From Pyropia yezoensis (lineage: Eukaryota > Rhodophyta > Bangiophyceae > Bangiales > Bangiaceae), in assembly GCA_009829735.1 (NCBI GenBank), contig CM020618.1:35502894-35566893 (forward strand): DNA of 64,000 nucleotides, given 5' to 3'. A program made the translations under genes and the position numbers. Under the pieces are notes generated by a model. The model had not been told where the DNA came from. It made no database searches and saw only the letters and a program-made list of their open reading frames with translations. Shown here piece by piece: positions 62,283 to 64,000 of the stretch. Each line of letters opens with the position of its first letter. Position 1 is the first letter of the stretch.

Positions 62283-63953
62283 CTACCGGTTGGGCAGGTA
62301 ACTGCCGTCCTTTCTCCCGGCACGCAAGGGGAGAACGGGTAGAAGTACCCTGCCGTTGGAGATTCGGGAAGACACTTGGGGAGAGCGCCTGCCGTACTCG
62401 TTTCCCGGGTCCGAGGAGTCCTTAGAGGTCTCGGTCTCCAGGTCGAAGTCCGTAGGAGCTTCCCTTGCCAGAGCTTCCGTGATGCTCTGTAAGGTTGCCA
62501 CTCGGATTGCGTGTACCTGTGCCTTGTCCATCTTGGAGGGTGCTCGCCGGTCAGCCCAGTTTACCGCCTTTGCAAACACCAGTCCTTGACGCTTGAGTTT
62601 CTCCTGGAGATCCTTGGGAATGGTCGGGCACTGGTAGGACATGTGGTCCTCCTTCTGGCACAGCCAGCAAGACCGGAACCGCTGGTTCTTGACCTGCTTG
62701 GGGGCGACCAGGGAAGGTTGCTCCTTAGAAACGAAGCCGCCCCACTTGTCCCCTGACCCCATGGGTGAGGCCTCGCCAACTGCGAGTACCGGTACAGGGC
62801 TATCACCTCCCTTATACTTGTCGGGTCAGGGACGAACTCGCGACAACGGCTTGGGAGTTGATACCATGAGAGCTTGGAGGGCCTTGGCTTGCCGGTACTT
62901 GCCCTGGGTGTAGGCCATCAACTGCTGGAAGGTATGTTCTTGATGTTCCTGGTTGTAGTTCTCCGCATCCACTTGAAGATATTCAGGAAGCCCTTCTGAG
63001 AAGATCATCTTGAGCCTGTCCTCAGGGTAAACGTTGCCACAAGCATCGCTCATCTCCCGGACACGACGGGCGAATGCCTCTGGAGTCTCTTGTCTCTCCA
63101 TGGTTGCCCGGCTCAGCCTGCCGACTGCTTTACGCAGGGAGTCCGCGTCAGCGTAGTTGGACAGGAGCCAGTTGACCGCCTCAGGATAACTCGCGACGGT
63201 ACGTCCGACAATGTGTCCGGCAGAGTCTGGTAGAACCTGTGCAAACCGCTGTTCCGCTTCTCCGGTCATGAAGTTAACCAGGAGGTAGAGAGCCTTGCCC
63301 TCGGACACATCGTTGTCATTGCATGCCTTGACAAACCGGCGCAGGAAGACAAAGATAAGCGCCGGTCTCTTCCCGGAAAACTTAGGATGTCCCCCAAAGC
63401 TCGGCTGCATTCGCCGGTTCAGGGATGCCATCTTCTTGGCCATCTTCCGGGTGTAACCTTGGTCTTGGTTCTCCAGCCGGTAGTTACCCCAATACGTGAC
63501 CTTGTTCAGGGTGGCATCTTCCACTTGGTGGGCAGGGAAGTCAAACTCGACTAGCCAGCGCCGGGTGGGACCGGGAGATGCATCCCAGTCATATCCCTCC
63601 TCAGAGCTGGAGGAACTGGTCTCGCTGGTGCTAGAGCGACGGCGACGACGCCGACGCCTCCGGCTGCTTCGGTTACCGGTCTTGGAGCTCCCCGCCCCAT
63701 AGGATGCAAGGGGAGGAAAAGCTTGGCCGGTCCCAGGAGTCGAGGTCTCAGGGAGACCCGTAGAACCAGTCACAGCGGTGCCTCTGGCACTGCCAGTGCC
63801 CACAGGAAGAGGTGTATACACCCAGCTGCCATGTGTGGGTCCAGGAGTAAACACACCAGGGGCTATCCCTGGAGGTTGAGGAGTAGAACCGACAGGAGGG
63901 AGACGTCTGCTGCGAGCGGACTCAAACGCCGTTGACCCCGGGGTGGCTCCCAC
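62283..63953 (-). CDS. Element IV gag region
   Basis: Starts MGATPGSTAFESARSRRLPP with a Pro/Ser/Thr-rich leader and a poly-Arg patch. A capsid domain follows (FVFLRRFVKACNDNDVSEGK, matched by FEFLRRFKEACDDNAISEG in element III) and, in the second part, a CCHC zinc knuckle (CWLCQKEDHMSYQC, about 62,630-62,675). About one break between the two parts. Confidence 0.85.
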
Positions 63954-64000
63954 AGGAGGAACAGCCGGAGGAACGGGAGCAGGTGGTTCTTGGCCGCCTG

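Larger units (their letters stand above)
54584..64000 (-). mobile_element. Ty3/gypsy element IV, right end outside the window
   Basis: A third Ty3/gypsy family on the minus strand: gag (63,953-62,283), pol with chromodomain (62,265 to about 57,700, split by the TRIM) and two plus-strand antisense ORFs (55,417-57,534). The 3' LTR should lie within 54,584-55,416 and the 5' LTR beyond 64,000, so its limits cannot be set by comparison. About three breaks besides the TRIM. The left limit given is only where the DIRS repeat ends. Confidence 0.75.

Overview
The window is GC-rich eukaryotic nuclear DNA with spliced genes, long G/C homopolymers, a plastid-type pseudouridine synthase and dense retrotransposons. 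This suggests a GC-rich alga. A bangiophyte red alga (Porphyra/Pyropia type) fits best, and a GC-rich green alga is the main alternative; this is inference from style, not from a marker gene.

Positions 1-16,650 are the gene-bearing part. They hold a pogo/Tigger-like DDE transposase (minus, 534-2258), a coiled-coil/P-loop NTPase with a C-terminal restriction-endonuclease-like module (plus, 3948-6587), a frame-scattered PPR-like region (about 7.9-8.5 kb), a foldback element (9.37-9.98 kb), a kinase-like gene (plus, 10,746-12,689) and a four-exon RsuA/RluB-type pseudouridine synthase (minus, 16,283-13,545). The NTPase-nuclease and the kinase-like gene resemble the Crinkler/RHS ('CR') effector-like repertoire of eukaryotes.

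Positions 16,661-54,583 read as one DIRS/PAT-like tyrosine-recombinase retrotransposon on the minus strand (gag at 54-52.6 kb, RT at 51.9-50.5 kb, RNase H at 39.5-37.2 kb, recombinase at 18.2-17.2 kb). It is bounded by direct repeats and swollen from a few kb to about 38 kb by later insertions. Ty3/gypsy element I (18,199-36,856) sits between RNase H and recombinase and itself carries Ty3/gypsy element III (20,391-28,341; 5-bp duplication ATGGC). Element II (39,769-50,512; duplication CGCCC) sits in the RT, and a solo LTR (51,012-51,374; duplication AGTTG) lies further upstream. A 1,637-bp unit (DIRS piece plus LTR) is tandemly repeated between elements I and II, and its middle LTR is a B/D recombinant, the footprint of unequal LTR-LTR crossing over.

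Positions 54,584-64,000 hold a third Ty3/gypsy family (element IV, minus strand, right end outside the window). A 621-bp TRIM is inserted in its chromodomain region (duplication GGTAA).

Three observations stand out. (1) All three Ty3/gypsy families carry long ORFs antisense to gag-pol, downstream of pol; those of III and IV share recognisable motifs. (2) Each 203-bp LTR of the TRIM contains a tRNA-like A-box/B-box pair, a parallel to the 5S-bearing Cassandra TRIMs. (3) In element III the pol/antisense-ORF joint contains a 54-bp copy of its own LTR end plus primer-binding site, which suggests the antisense module arrived by recombination. Elements I, II, III and the TRIM share one 18-nt primer-binding site.
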